From Gammaproteobacteria bacterium (GTDB taxonomy: Bacteria; Pseudomonadota; Gammaproteobacteria; GCA-001735895), in NCBI GenBank assembly GCA_024224415.1, contig JAAENK010000020.1, positions 1 through 41,713 on the forward strand: 41,713 nucleotides of DNA. The letters are read 5' to 3'. Made by a program: the position numbers and the translations under genes. The notes below the pieces were generated by a model. It ran no database searches. It saw nothing but the letters and a program-made list of their open reading frames with translations, and had not been told where the DNA came from. How positions within the stretch are numbered: the stretch's first letter is position 1; every line of letters begins with the position of its first letter. Below, piece by piece: positions 35,201 through 41,713 of the stretch.

Positions 35201-35348
35201 GATAAACCGCCACGATACTGACTTTGTCATTACTAATCGCCGGGAAGGTTTCGCGTTGCAGGTCAGGTAAAGCTTTGAGGCCTAGCAGTATAATTGCCAA
35301 CATAACCAGGTTGGCTGCGTTGGGGTGTTCGGCGAACCACTTAATCAT
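32247..35348 (-). CDS. RND-family inner-membrane efflux transporter
   Basis: The 1033-aa transporter, with the usual 12-helix RND layout, pumps hydrophobic or amphipathic compounds from the inner membrane and periplasm using the proton gradient. The start MIKWFAEHPNAANLVMLAIILLG and the two large periplasmic domains (about 45-330 and 555-850) are present. Helix 4 carries the paired acidic residues (LIGVGLLMDDAIVIAENIATRMERG), and the late helices show AITVMMVIPTALIGVIFGH and GVVVNDSILLVVF. The N-terminal phrase PAISNDKVSIVAVYPGATADEVED fits the AcrB/MexB-like hydrophobe/amphiphile group, but the substrate is unknown. It is 2 nt from the membrane-fusion gene upstream, so they form one unit. 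No TolC gene is nearby, so it must borrow one from elsewhere. Confidence 0.93.
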   Translation of the reverse strand: MIKWFAEHPNAANLVMLAIILLGLKALPDLQRETFPAISNDKVSIVAVYPGATADEVEDAICRRLEDALESIADLDEMHCESSEGLGKATAVMIEGSEMPQFMDDVKSAVDTISDFPDQVDTPVVEELGRTDSVVAVAITGPDNPVVLKAYAEDVKIRLLAKAEIANVDITGFSNHQIRVEISAARLRQYGLSMSDVASRIQNQSVGLPAGRLEGADEDLILRFDDQRKTVESLGRLIVISGTSGAAIRLADIATITDRFDRPESKILFNGQRAAILVVTKTKNQDVLTAYTDVAKFVDNENTSAPTGIQLSLTQDSASSVQDRLDMIVMNGVQGLIMVFLVLWLFFSFRYSFWVTMGLPVSFLGALFILPVMGVTINMISMVGLLIGVGLLMDDAIVIAENIATRMERGEHARHAAVEGVKQVLPGILSSFATTVLVFGSLSFITGEIGQILRIMPIVLIIVVSVSLIEAFLVLPNHLGHSLSAIEDRPVSNFRMKFDSAFDQFRDQWFGPVLDRAVEYRYLTLGLVVMMIILSIALPASGRLKFVGFPATEGDILEARLLLPQGTPLSRTESIVERIQSTARELNQQYKPDQPESRDLVRNVTVIYGENPDAYESGPHVARIVVDLLGAEIRNTSLSEFRSAWRDRLGELSDVISLKFTEPAVGPGGRAIEVRLKGAELHHLKQASQEMQNWFNSYIGVTDISDDLRPGKRELRLQLKDSAGILGINAGMVADQTRSAFQGITVDEFPLGSETYEVDLRLSAVDRLDPHHLEQMSITVNDGSLIPLPVVAHINEVRGWARINRVDRQRAVTIYGDVQGEIVNAQELLTLASQELFPQLRQRYHDIEIEIQGASKSSAETSKSMLTNIILGIIGVYMLLALQFRGYLAPITVMMVIPTALIGVIFGHWMMGLDLTMPSIIGMASLFGVVVNDSILLVVFMRDARADGSEVIIAAKQAGRARFRPILLTSITTIAGLAPLLAETSGQAQILIPLAVSLAFGLTSATLIGLFLVPSIYCILNDFGMLGEVNEHH

Positions 35349-35350
35349 AA

Positions 35351-36664
35351 CTATTGCTCAAAATTGAGGCTATCTTGCAAGGCCTGATCGACTTCGGTTT
35401 TCAGCAACATACCATCCACTGCCGGAACCAGATCGCTGACTACAATTTTCTCACCAGGCTTCAGGCTGTTATCTATAACAGTGAATTGTTGCTGGTTGTA
35501 TAAGCGTTTGATAGGACGCGTTTGTAAGCGGTTTTCGCTATCAACCAGGTAAACCTGATCGTTACGAATAATTGAGCGTGGTATCACTATTTTGTCTTTC
35601 TGTGGATGACCAGCAATAGCGACCTGTACGAACATCCCCCTGGACAGCGGTGGGCGAATACCGGGGACTATCTTTTGCAGGGGATTATCGACTGCGACAA
35701 TAATGCCTATGGTTTGTGTCTGCAAGTCGACGCTTTCGGAAATCCGTACAAATTCTGCATCCCATTGTGCCGGTTGAGGGCCACCCAGATCGAACTTGAT
35801 CGTCGGTTTAAAACCAGCGATTTCTGCCAGATTCAGATTCAACGTTGCGGTATCGGCGGGAAGATTGGGCCGACCTATAAACAGATTCCTCAGGCTTCCC
35901 ATAGCGATTTGTGCGGTAATTTCGACCCGGTCCGTCGACTCCCCGGAAAATAGTGTTTGTCCGACCGGTGCAAATTGATGTTGCTCCACCGATAAGCCCG
36001 AAACACGCATGTTAAACGGTGCCGATAATTGCGTATTGGCCAGATCGCGCTCGGCCTGGGTAATTCTGGATGCCAGTAGTTTGCGTTGTACCGGCAATAA
36101 GGCCAAAGTGTTCCGCAGGTTTTGTACCAAACTGCGTGAACCGAGCATCACCCGCTCGGCTTCGTCGGCACTGCTTTTGGATATACCGCCCTGGCTGGCC
36201 AGTTTCTTTTTGCGGGCCAGTTCTTTTTCTGCCAGTGCAAGGTTGCTCTTTTCGATAGCCAGCGAAGCATCTGCATTGTCACCCTGGACATTCAATTCTG
36301 CCAATTCATTTTGAGCCTGAACCAGCGCCAGTTCGTAATCAGCCGGGTCAATTCGAATTAATTCAGTACCAGCAGTAATCATACCTCCGTTGCGTAGCAT
36401 AGGGTGCATATACACCACCCGGCCAGAAACCTGAGATACTGCGGCCCAAATCTGAGCCGGTTGTACAATGCCATAGCCCTCGGCAATGGGGGTAAAGTCG
36501 GTAGTCTCGGCGTTGATGATACGCACAAACCGGGTCGGTTCACTCTGCTCTTCTTGCTCGGGGGGTTGTTTGCCGCTAACCGATATAATTAATATGATGA
36601 TGCCGATAGCAATTGGTGGAACTATCCACAGAGAATGCCATCGAGAAGAGTCAGATTTAGCCAT
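35351..36664 (-). CDS. RND membrane fusion (periplasmic adaptor) protein
   Basis: The 437-aa protein has an N-terminal membrane anchor (LWIVPPIAIGIIILIISVS) and no lipobox, then a half-lipoyl/hairpin region (GIVQPAQIWAAVSQVSGRVVYM), two long coiled-coil segments around AQNELAELNVQ...EKSNLALAEKELARKKKLASQG and NTLALLPVQRKLLASRITQAERDL, the second lipoyl half (NTQLSAPFNMRVSGLSVEQHQFA), and beta-barrel and membrane-proximal domains to the C-terminus. It bridges the inner-membrane RND pump, encoded 2 nt downstream, to an outer-membrane channel. Together these would export xenobiotics or toxic metabolites. No regulator gene lies beside the pair. Confidence 0.92.
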   Translation of the reverse strand: MAKSDSSRWHSLWIVPPIAIGIIILIISVSGKQPPEQEEQSEPTRFVRIINAETTDFTPIAEGYGIVQPAQIWAAVSQVSGRVVYMHPMLRNGGMITAGTELIRIDPADYELALVQAQNELAELNVQGDNADASLAIEKSNLALAEKELARKKKLASQGGISKSSADEAERVMLGSRSLVQNLRNTLALLPVQRKLLASRITQAERDLANTQLSAPFNMRVSGLSVEQHQFAPVGQTLFSGESTDRVEITAQIAMGSLRNLFIGRPNLPADTATLNLNLAEIAGFKPTIKFDLGGPQPAQWDAEFVRISESVDLQTQTIGIIVAVDNPLQKIVPGIRPPLSRGMFVQVAIAGHPQKDKIVIPRSIIRNDQVYLVDSENRLQTRPIKRLYNQQQFTVIDNSLKPGEKIVVSDLVPAVDGMLLKTEVDQALQDSLNFEQ

Positions 36665-36750
36665 TGAATTGCTTCCTTTATTGTTTGACCAGGGTGCGCC
36701 TGCGAGTCTATTGTGCGCTAAAACGGATGAAAATTAAATGGTTCTTTCTT

Positions 36751-36990
36751 GATTGCCCGGGTAAATTTGAATCATCCTTGACAAGGGTTTTTCAGGGCAA
36801 AAAATGGTTAACATGAAAGGATTGGGCATGTGTGACTGTGTAATAAACATGAAGCCAGGATGGAGCAAAAACTATCTCTGTATCAGACTAGAGAGGCCCA
36901 ATCCTGTCTTGGTAAAATGATCTGCCCTGAAAAACCATTGTCAAGGACGTAGCCGCGCAGCGGTGATTCAAATTTACCCGCTCGATTTGA
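36751..36990. repeat. nested inverted-repeat element (MITE-like)
   Basis: The outer left arm holds GGGTAAATTTGAATCA and TCCTTGACAAGGGTTTTTC followed by AGGGCA (to 36799). The right arm is its inverse: TGCCCTGAAAAACC-ATTGTCAAGGA (36923-36947) and TGATTCAAATTTACCCG (36964-36980). The 25-nt inner part of the arm differs at one base. An inner pair AGGATTGGGC (36818-36827) / GCCCAATCCT (36896-36905) is exact. The right arm carries an extra 16 bases (CGTAGCCGCGCAGCGG) that the left lacks. No transposase is present. Each arm also contains TTGACA-like sequence, so promoter activity is possible. Confidence 0.8.
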
Positions 36991-37053
36991 TGAAGAGACA
37001 ATTAATCAATTGTTTAACTGGTGTTACCGACCATCATCTTGCAGAATAAAATT

Positions 37054-39126
37054 ATGTCGAAAATTCAGTCACACAAACGAGTCCACTCAACCTGTCCACA
37101 CGACTGTCCAGGCACCTGCGCTCTCGAAGTTGAACTGCTGGATGAGCATACAATCGGTCGTATTTATGGCGCAAAGGATAATAGCTATACCGCTGGTGTG
37201 ATTTGTTCCAAGGTAGCACGTTATGCCGAGCGTATTCATCATCCTGACCGGCTTGGCCAACCCTTGCGCCGGGTGGGACAAAAGGGTGTTGGTATATCGG
37301 CATTTGAAGTTATTAGCTGGGATCAGGCGCTTGATGAAGTAGCCCATAAATTCCAGAAATCCATAGATAGATACGGCAGTGAAACGCTATGGCCCTTCCA
37401 CTACGCCGGCACCATGGGATTGCTGCAACGCGATGCACTGGATTGCTTTAGGCATTGTCTCAAAACTTCGCGGCAACACTCGACTTACTGCACGGGCTTA
37501 TCTGAGGCAGGATGGAAAGCAGGCGTTGGTGGCAGACGCGGTTCGGATACGCGTGAGATGGTCAATAGCGATTTGATCGTTGTCTGGGGCGGTAATCCGG
37601 TGAGTACACAGATTAATGTCATGCAGTATATTGCCCGGGCAAAACGTGGACGTAATAGCAAACTAGTAGTAATCGACCCTTACCGCACTCCGACTGCGGA
37701 GAAAGCCGATATGCATTTAATGTTACAGCCAGGCAGTGACGGCGCATTAGCTTGCGCGGTGATGCATGTATTGTTTACTGAAGGCTATGTTGATCGGGAT
37801 TACCTGCAGGAATATACCGATGTGCCAGATGAGCTTGAGAACCATTTAGCTACAAAAACACCACAATGGGCAGCCTCTATTACCGGCCTTGATATTGACA
37901 CTATTCTGGCTTTTGCACGAATGTATGGCAAAACCAGTCGTAGTTTTATTCGTATTGGTTATGGCTTTACCCGCTCGCGTAACGGTGCGGCCAATATGCA
38001 CGCTGTTTCCTGCCTGCCCGCACTCACCGGTGCGTGGCTACACCAGGGAGGCGGTGCATTGTACTCCCAGGGTGATTTATACGGTGTTGATCAAAGCGTT
38101 ATTAAAGGTATTGATCAACTTGATAGCGATACCCGTGTTTTCGATCAATCACGCATTGGTGATGTGCTTTGTGGTAACTTTGCTGACTTGCAGGGAGGCG
38201 CACCTGTAAGCGCGATGATCATACAGAATACCAATCCGGTTGTGGTCGCTCCTGAGACAAAAAAAGTCATCGCAGGCATGCAACGCGATGACTTGTTTAT
38301 TTGCGTGCACGAGCAGTTTATGACCGAAACTGCGGCAATGGCCGACATTGTGTTACCAGCGACCATGTTCCTCGAACACGATGATTTTTATCAGGCTAGC
38401 GGTCACACCCACCTGCAGACAACGCGTCAGGTGATTGAAGCTTATAGCGAGTGTCGGAGTAATCACCAGGTATTGAGCGATCTGGCCAAAAGACTCGGGG
38501 TCAGTCATCCATGTTTTGAAACTGAAGCGCGTGACTTGATAGACCAGAGCTTGCAATGTTCGGGTTATCTCGATGAAAGCAGTTTGTTTGCACAGCACTG
38601 GCAGGACTGCGCCACCGACTTCGAAACTGCCAACTTTGTCAACGGGTTCGATACGCCTGATAAGCGTTTTCATTTCAAACCCGACTGGCGCCGGGTAGGG
38701 CAGGACATCGATGACATGCCGGTGTTGCCCGATTATATGCCGGTTTTAAACAACCGTGATGCAGACCATCCATTTCGCCTGGTGGCAGCGCCAGCGCGTC
38801 ATTTTCTCAATACCAGTTTTACCGAGACGGCAACTTCGCAACGCTACGAAAAACGCCCGACAGTAAAAATCCATCCGCAGGATGCATCAGACTTGAAGAT
38901 TGTCGATGGACAGAAAGTAAGGGTTGGCAATCAACAGGCCGATATCGTCTTACACACCGAAATCTTCGATGGTCTGCAACCGGGCGTAATCGTTATCGAA
39001 AGCATCTGGCCAAACAAATCCTTCGAGGAAGGCCTGGGTGTCAACGCATTGATATCTGCAGAACCTGGAAAGCCAAACGGTGGTGCAGTGTTTCATGATA
39101 CAGCGGTCTGGTTGCGAGGTGAGTGA
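37054..39126 (+). CDS. molybdopterin-dependent oxidoreductase (DMSO reductase/formate dehydrogenase superfamily)
   Basis: The protein has 690 aa from ATG 37054; the track GTG at 37021 adds 11 residues that break the family start. It opens with a [4Fe-4S] site STCPHDCPGTC...VICSK (C-x3-C-x3-C-x27-C) and then moves through MoCo-binding segments SDLIVVWGGNPVSTQ, VVIDPYRTPTAEKADMHL, LPALTGAWLHQGGG and MIIQNTNPVVVAPE, with a C-terminal MoCo-binding domain (RLVAAPARHFLNTSF..RPTVKIHPQDA). There is no twin-arginine signal, so it is cytosolic. The molybdenum ligand cannot be read with confidence; CTGLSEAGW lies where it should be. Similar soluble oxidoreductases of unknown substrate occur in many proteobacteria. 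Its last codons overlap the start of a DsrC-like gene, suggesting a joint role in sulfur redox chemistry. Confidence 0.88.
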   Translation: MSKIQSHKRVHSTCPHDCPGTCALEVELLDEHTIGRIYGAKDNSYTAGVICSKVARYAERIHHPDRLGQPLRRVGQKGVGISAFEVISWDQALDEVAHKFQKSIDRYGSETLWPFHYAGTMGLLQRDALDCFRHCLKTSRQHSTYCTGLSEAGWKAGVGGRRGSDTREMVNSDLIVVWGGNPVSTQINVMQYIARAKRGRNSKLVVIDPYRTPTAEKADMHLMLQPGSDGALACAVMHVLFTEGYVDRDYLQEYTDVPDELENHLATKTPQWAASITGLDIDTILAFARMYGKTSRSFIRIGYGFTRSRNGAANMHAVSCLPALTGAWLHQGGGALYSQGDLYGVDQSVIKGIDQLDSDTRVFDQSRIGDVLCGNFADLQGGAPVSAMIIQNTNPVVVAPETKKVIAGMQRDDLFICVHEQFMTETAAMADIVLPATMFLEHDDFYQASGHTHLQTTRQVIEAYSECRSNHQVLSDLAKRLGVSHPCFETEARDLIDQSLQCSGYLDESSLFAQHWQDCATDFETANFVNGFDTPDKRFHFKPDWRRVGQDIDDMPVLPDYMPVLNNRDADHPFRLVAAPARHFLNTSFTETATSQRYEKRPTVKIHPQDASDLKIVDGQKVRVGNQQADIVLHTEIFDGLQPGVIVIESIWPNKSFEEGLGVNALISAEPGKPNGGAVFHDTAVWLRGE

Positions 39127-39457
39127 TAATTTGAATATTCGCGCCATGAGAGATATCGAAGGGTATTTAGTCAATCCTGACGAATGGAATGAGGATATTG
39201 CAAATAGACTGGCCAGCGAAGAAGATATTGAACTTGATAGTAAGTATTGGTCAATATTGAATTTTATTCGGAAGTATTATAACCAGCAAAATATCGCCCC
39301 GGATGTTCGTCACCTGATTAATTACCTGGCGAGTGAAAACAAATGCGAAAAGAGAGAGGCCAAGCAGCATATTTTTGAATTGTTTCCATATGGATACGTG
39401 AAGCAGGCCTGCAAAATTGCCGGAATGAAAAGGCCGCGTGCGTGGAGCACGGGTTAG
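39119..39457 (+). CDS. DsrC/TusE-family protein without the penultimate cysteine
   Basis: The protein has about 112 aa from GTG 39119, in frame with the track ORF (39080, which starts inside the oxidoreductase gene). ATG 39146 would also fit, and neither has a strong ribosome site. The core RDIEGYLVNPDEWNEDIANRLA, KYWSILNFIRKYYNQQNIAPDVRHL and ELFPYGYVKQACKIAGM is unmistakably DsrC/TusE. True DsrC has two cysteines in the C-terminal arm and TusE one, at the penultimate position. Here the upstream one (KQACKIAG) is kept, while the tail ends RPRAWSTG. It therefore cannot form the DsrC trisulfide pair and is not a standard TusE; a related sulfur carrier or regulator is possible. It overlaps the molybdoenzyme gene by 8 nt. 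Confidence 0.88.
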   Translation: MSDNLNIRAMRDIEGYLVNPDEWNEDIANRLASEEDIELDSKYWSILNFIRKYYNQQNIAPDVRHLINYLASENKCEKREAKQHIFELFPYGYVKQACKIAGMKRPRAWSTG

Positions 39458-39737
39458 TGTAAGTAAGTTAGGGTGAGGAACGAACCCCAACATTTACAAT
39501 TCACCTCAGTGGTAGATGTTGACTCTACTGTTGGTGTTCCTGTTGTCACCTCAATCTGTCTGCTACTTGCTACAAGTCCGCCTGGGGCACATTGCAGCAA
39601 AAACCTGGCTAAAGATGAATGACTGCTTCCAATAATTTCTATACAAATCAGGCTTCAGCTAGACTTTTATCGACAGAGATCTTATTCTGTTCTCGCACGT
39701 GGAATTACATAAAGAACCAAATGGCAAAGGAGCATAC

Positions 39738-40238
39738 ATGCTTGTTCAGGTTGTATCATTGTTTGTGATTGGTGGAGGGGTAGGCTGGCTCGCGGGCCTT
39801 TCTGTTTCTCCGGTGATTGCAACGATTCTTGCCAGTCTGGTCGGAATTGCGGGGGGCATTGTCGCCGGTGCTCGCAGCCTTGGCAACGACTCCGAGACAG
39901 GCAAAAGTAAGGTGAGAATCGGTTGGGTCGACGCTCGCCCGGCTGCGGTGCTGGTGCTGGGAATTGTCATCGGCGCACCGCTTGGTATCATGGCTCGCAC
40001 CCATCAAATCTTCGAAGCTCCGGGCCGTGATCCGTCAACCCCTGCCGCACGGGGCGTCTTATTCGGTGCTTCGGCCGAGGAATGTGAAAGGCTTCGCGCG
40101 AGGCTGCGAAGCTCCAATGTAAAAGCTTTTCGAGATGTGCTCGCGGCGACTGGAGACTGGGGGCGGTTGCTCGAAAGCGAAATTTCCGATACCGATACTT
40201 TAAAAACGATTGTGGAGGATTTATGCGAAGCCTCGTAG
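39738..40238 (+). CDS. small membrane protein, function unknown
   Basis: The protein has 166 aa from ATG 39738, which has a textbook ribosome site (AAAGGAGCATAC); the track GTG at 39699 adds 13 residues and I reject it. Membrane segments are VSLFVIGGGVGWLAGLSVSP, VIATILASLVGIAGGIVAGA and AAVLVLGIVIGAPLGIMA. The rest is a soluble Arg/Glu-rich C-terminal region with SAEECERLRARLRSSN and an acidic end (LLESEISDTDTLKTIVEDL). No family is recognised. It overlaps the protease-propeller gene by 16 nt, so the two are translationally coupled and probably work together. The region is visibly GC-richer than the DsrC-like gene before it. Confidence 0.72.
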   Translation: MLVQVVSLFVIGGGVGWLAGLSVSPVIATILASLVGIAGGIVAGARSLGNDSETGKSKVRIGWVDARPAAVLVLGIVIGAPLGIMARTHQIFEAPGRDPSTPAARGVLFGASAEECERLRARLRSSNVKAFRDVLAATGDWGRLLESEISDTDTLKTIVEDLCEAS

Positions 40239-41713
40239 TTGCGCTTGGCTTTTTAAGTGTTTCGGCCTGGATCAACCTGGCACTGGCCGCGGAATTGTGC
40301 CCACCGCCAATACCGTTGAGTGGTGGTGACTATGTAGATGACTGCCGCGAGGTGCTCCGCGTCGAGTGCCCGGAGCAAGGTCAGGTTCTGACTGGATTCA
40401 AGGCACGGGTTGACGGGCTTAGCGGAATCATTACTGCGCTTCACGGAGTTGTCGGCTGCCGTGAACTAGTTGCCTTCAACGCTACCGATTCCTACCGAAA
40501 CTTGCGTATTGCCAGTGTCGATATAGGCATGGATGCGGCTTTTCTCACCTCCGGCACGACGAACGAAACCGGCCTGCAATCGACCAACGGGTATGAGGAA
40601 CAGGCATTGCGTGTCATCGGTTATCCACAGGCGCTCGATTATCAATTCAGTCATCGTGTCGAGCTCCAGATTCCACCGTTGCGACAACTTTTCACCACCG
40701 TGCCGGAATGGGTGCGCACCGATCTCGAACGGCGCGGCAGTCCGCATATCGATCAAACCGTTATGAGCCTGAGCGGTGCGATCCAGAACGGTTATTCCGG
40801 GGCGCCGATACTCACCTGGGACGGACGCGTAGTCGGTGTAGCAAACGGCGGACTCAAGGAGGGCTCGGTCGATATCGGCTGGGCGATGCCGATATGGCAG
40901 CTACAGTGGCGGGATGCTCGCCTCGTCGAAACCGAACTAGCTGCACTGAGTGGTGGTCGGCCCAGCACTCTGTTCGGAGCTAACGCGAGTACCCCGGCAA
41001 CGTTGCCTGTCTACTACCTGGCGGATGGCGGTAATCCCGTCGGCCGCATTTACGAGGTTCGCGACGGTCGGCTGCGCGAGATTTACCGGCGCAAGAGTGG
41101 CCGACTTTATTCGGTTGCTGTCGCGCCGAATGGAATCTTTTACTTTTCCAACGCCAATGATAATCATATCTACAAACTCAAGGGCAACACCGAAATCAAG
41201 GTATATACGCATACCACTTATACACGAGACGTGGAATTCGATTCCCAGGGGCGTCTGTATTTTAGCGAATCCACGGGAGCAGGTGGTGATGGGATAATTT
41301 ATCGGCTGGAGGGTAACCGTGCTAAGCCGTATTACCGTGTGCGTCTCAAGGATGTGGGAGGTTTCTGGGCAGGCAATTTTGCGTTCGATTCCACTGGTTC
41401 ACTCTGGTTGAGCAATGGCAATAAAATTCTGGCTTCCTTGTACAAGGTTGTAAACAGTAAGCCACGACGAATGTTTAACTCGGGTGGCTCAATCTCGGGT
41501 TTCGCTTTCACCCGAGGCGGCGAATTGCTCTACACGGACTGGCGTCAAACCGTGCATCGTCTCGAACTACCGGGTTTCTTCGCTTCCGAAGCATTGCGTA
41601 ACGACAAGATAAAATGGGCGTCCGATGTTTCATTCGCAATCGACGGTGCCGACGCCAAGTTAAAATTGAAATTAAAACTGCCAACAATAGAAAAAATCGC
41701 GCCAGGAACAATA
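40223..41713 (+). CDS. secreted trypsin-like serine protease fused to beta-propeller-like domain (3' partial)
   Basis: This gene is absent from the ORF track because its frame is open to the last base (497 codons so far). ATG 40223 has GGAGG 5 nt upstream inside the preceding gene. MRSLVVALGFLSVSAWINLALAA is a signal peptide. Residues about 25-240 look like a trypsin-fold protease: the His candidate in GIITALHGVVGC, the Asp in ASVDIGMDAAFL and the nucleophile in QNGYSGAPILTWDGRVVGV. The rest (about 265-480) consists of six-bladed-propeller-like strands (GRLYSVAVAPNGIFYFSN, DVEFDSQGRLYFSES, NFAFDSTGSLWLSN, GFAFTRGGELLYTD), similar to NHL/SMP-30 repeats. It is probably periplasmic or exported, with the propeller binding a substrate or partner. 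No domain pairing of this kind is known to me as a named family. Confidence 0.82.
   Translation, partial: MRSLVVALGFLSVSAWINLALAAELCPPPIPLSGGDYVDDCREVLRVECPEQGQVLTGFKARVDGLSGIITALHGVVGCRELVAFNATDSYRNLRIASVDIGMDAAFLTSGTTNETGLQSTNGYEEQALRVIGYPQALDYQFSHRVELQIPPLRQLFTTVPEWVRTDLERRGSPHIDQTVMSLSGAIQNGYSGAPILTWDGRVVGVANGGLKEGSVDIGWAMPIWQLQWRDARLVETELAALSGGRPSTLFGANASTPATLPVYYLADGGNPVGRIYEVRDGRLREIYRRKSGRLYSVAVAPNGIFYFSNANDNHIYKLKGNTEIKVYTHTTYTRDVEFDSQGRLYFSESTGAGGDGIIYRLEGNRAKPYYRVRLKDVGGFWAGNFAFDSTGSLWLSNGNKILASLYKVVNSKPRRMFNSGGSISGFAFTRGGELLYTDWRQTVHRLELPGFFASEALRNDKIKWASDVSFAIDGADAKLKLKLKLPTIEKIAPGTI

Noticed and set aside
1-41713. CRISPR array, prophage or complete insertion sequence
   Set aside because: No regularly spaced direct repeats, transposase, integrase or phage structural genes were seen on either strand.

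Overview
The window looks like a chromosomal segment of a free-living, aerobic or facultative gammaproteobacterium, probably aquatic or marine. Reasons: the PpnN, UvrB and TusE/DsrC-type proteins look gammaproteobacterial; there is a fused indolepyruvate:ferredoxin oxidoreductase under an Lrp regulator; c-di-GMP enzymes and a large hybrid kinase are present; and base composition is near 50% GC, with AT-rich patches at about 1.4-4.4 kb and 11.2-12.0 kb. I cannot name the species. There is no CRISPR array, rRNA operon, complete insertion sequence or prophage.

Layout. 1-1324: a forward run of DNA-associated proteins (EndoIII/MagIII-like glycosylase, cut by the window edge; ComEA-like HhH protein; DUF721/DciA-like protein). 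1325-4430: an AT-rich accessory patch (ABM-fold protein, small unknown protein, CHASE3-GGDEF diguanylate cyclase) ending at tRNA-Asn. 4.5-11.2 kb: aspartate aminotransferase, uvrB, a metal-site-depleted M24 protein, ppnN and a gene of unknown function. 11.3-11.9 kb: a Phd/RelE toxin-antitoxin module with a candidate operator. 12.0-17.2 kb: PhoH-like ATPase and a 1208-aa hybrid histidine kinase. 17.3-17.5 kb: an unannotated, decayed 3' piece of an agmatinase gene. 17.5-19.8 kb: a two-gene MotA/ExbB plus MotB/ExbD-like proton-channel pair with long coiled coils and no OmpA domain. This is the strongest candidate for an undescribed machine.

19.9-24.0 kb: Lrp regulator divergent from fused indolepyruvate:ferredoxin oxidoreductase, followed by a REP-like palindrome. 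24.06-26.6 kb: the reverse transsulfuration pair (cystathionine gamma-lyase and beta-synthase). 26.65-29.1 kb: enolase-superfamily enzyme divergent from an intact M24 metallopeptidase. 29.1-32.25 kb: a PAS-GGDEF-EAL protein flanked by two sequence remnants, one an 86% identical echo of the M24 gene's 3' end. 32.25-36.7 kb: RND pump and membrane fusion protein without an outer-membrane gene. 36.75-36.99 kb: a roughly 240-bp nested inverted-repeat element.

37.05-39.46 kb: a molybdopterin oxidoreductase overlapping a DsrC-like gene that lacks the usual C-terminal cysteine. 39.7-end: a small membrane protein translationally coupled to a secreted trypsin-like protease fused to a beta-propeller-like C-terminus. 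That last gene is missing from the ORF track because it runs off the window.

Taken together the window holds amino-acid metabolism (transamination, aryl-pyruvate oxidation, cysteine/homocysteine), DNA repair, envelope efflux, c-di-GMP signalling and at least two modules (the proton-channel pair and the protease pair) with no function I can assign. Protein identifications come from reading motifs by eye; no database search was run.
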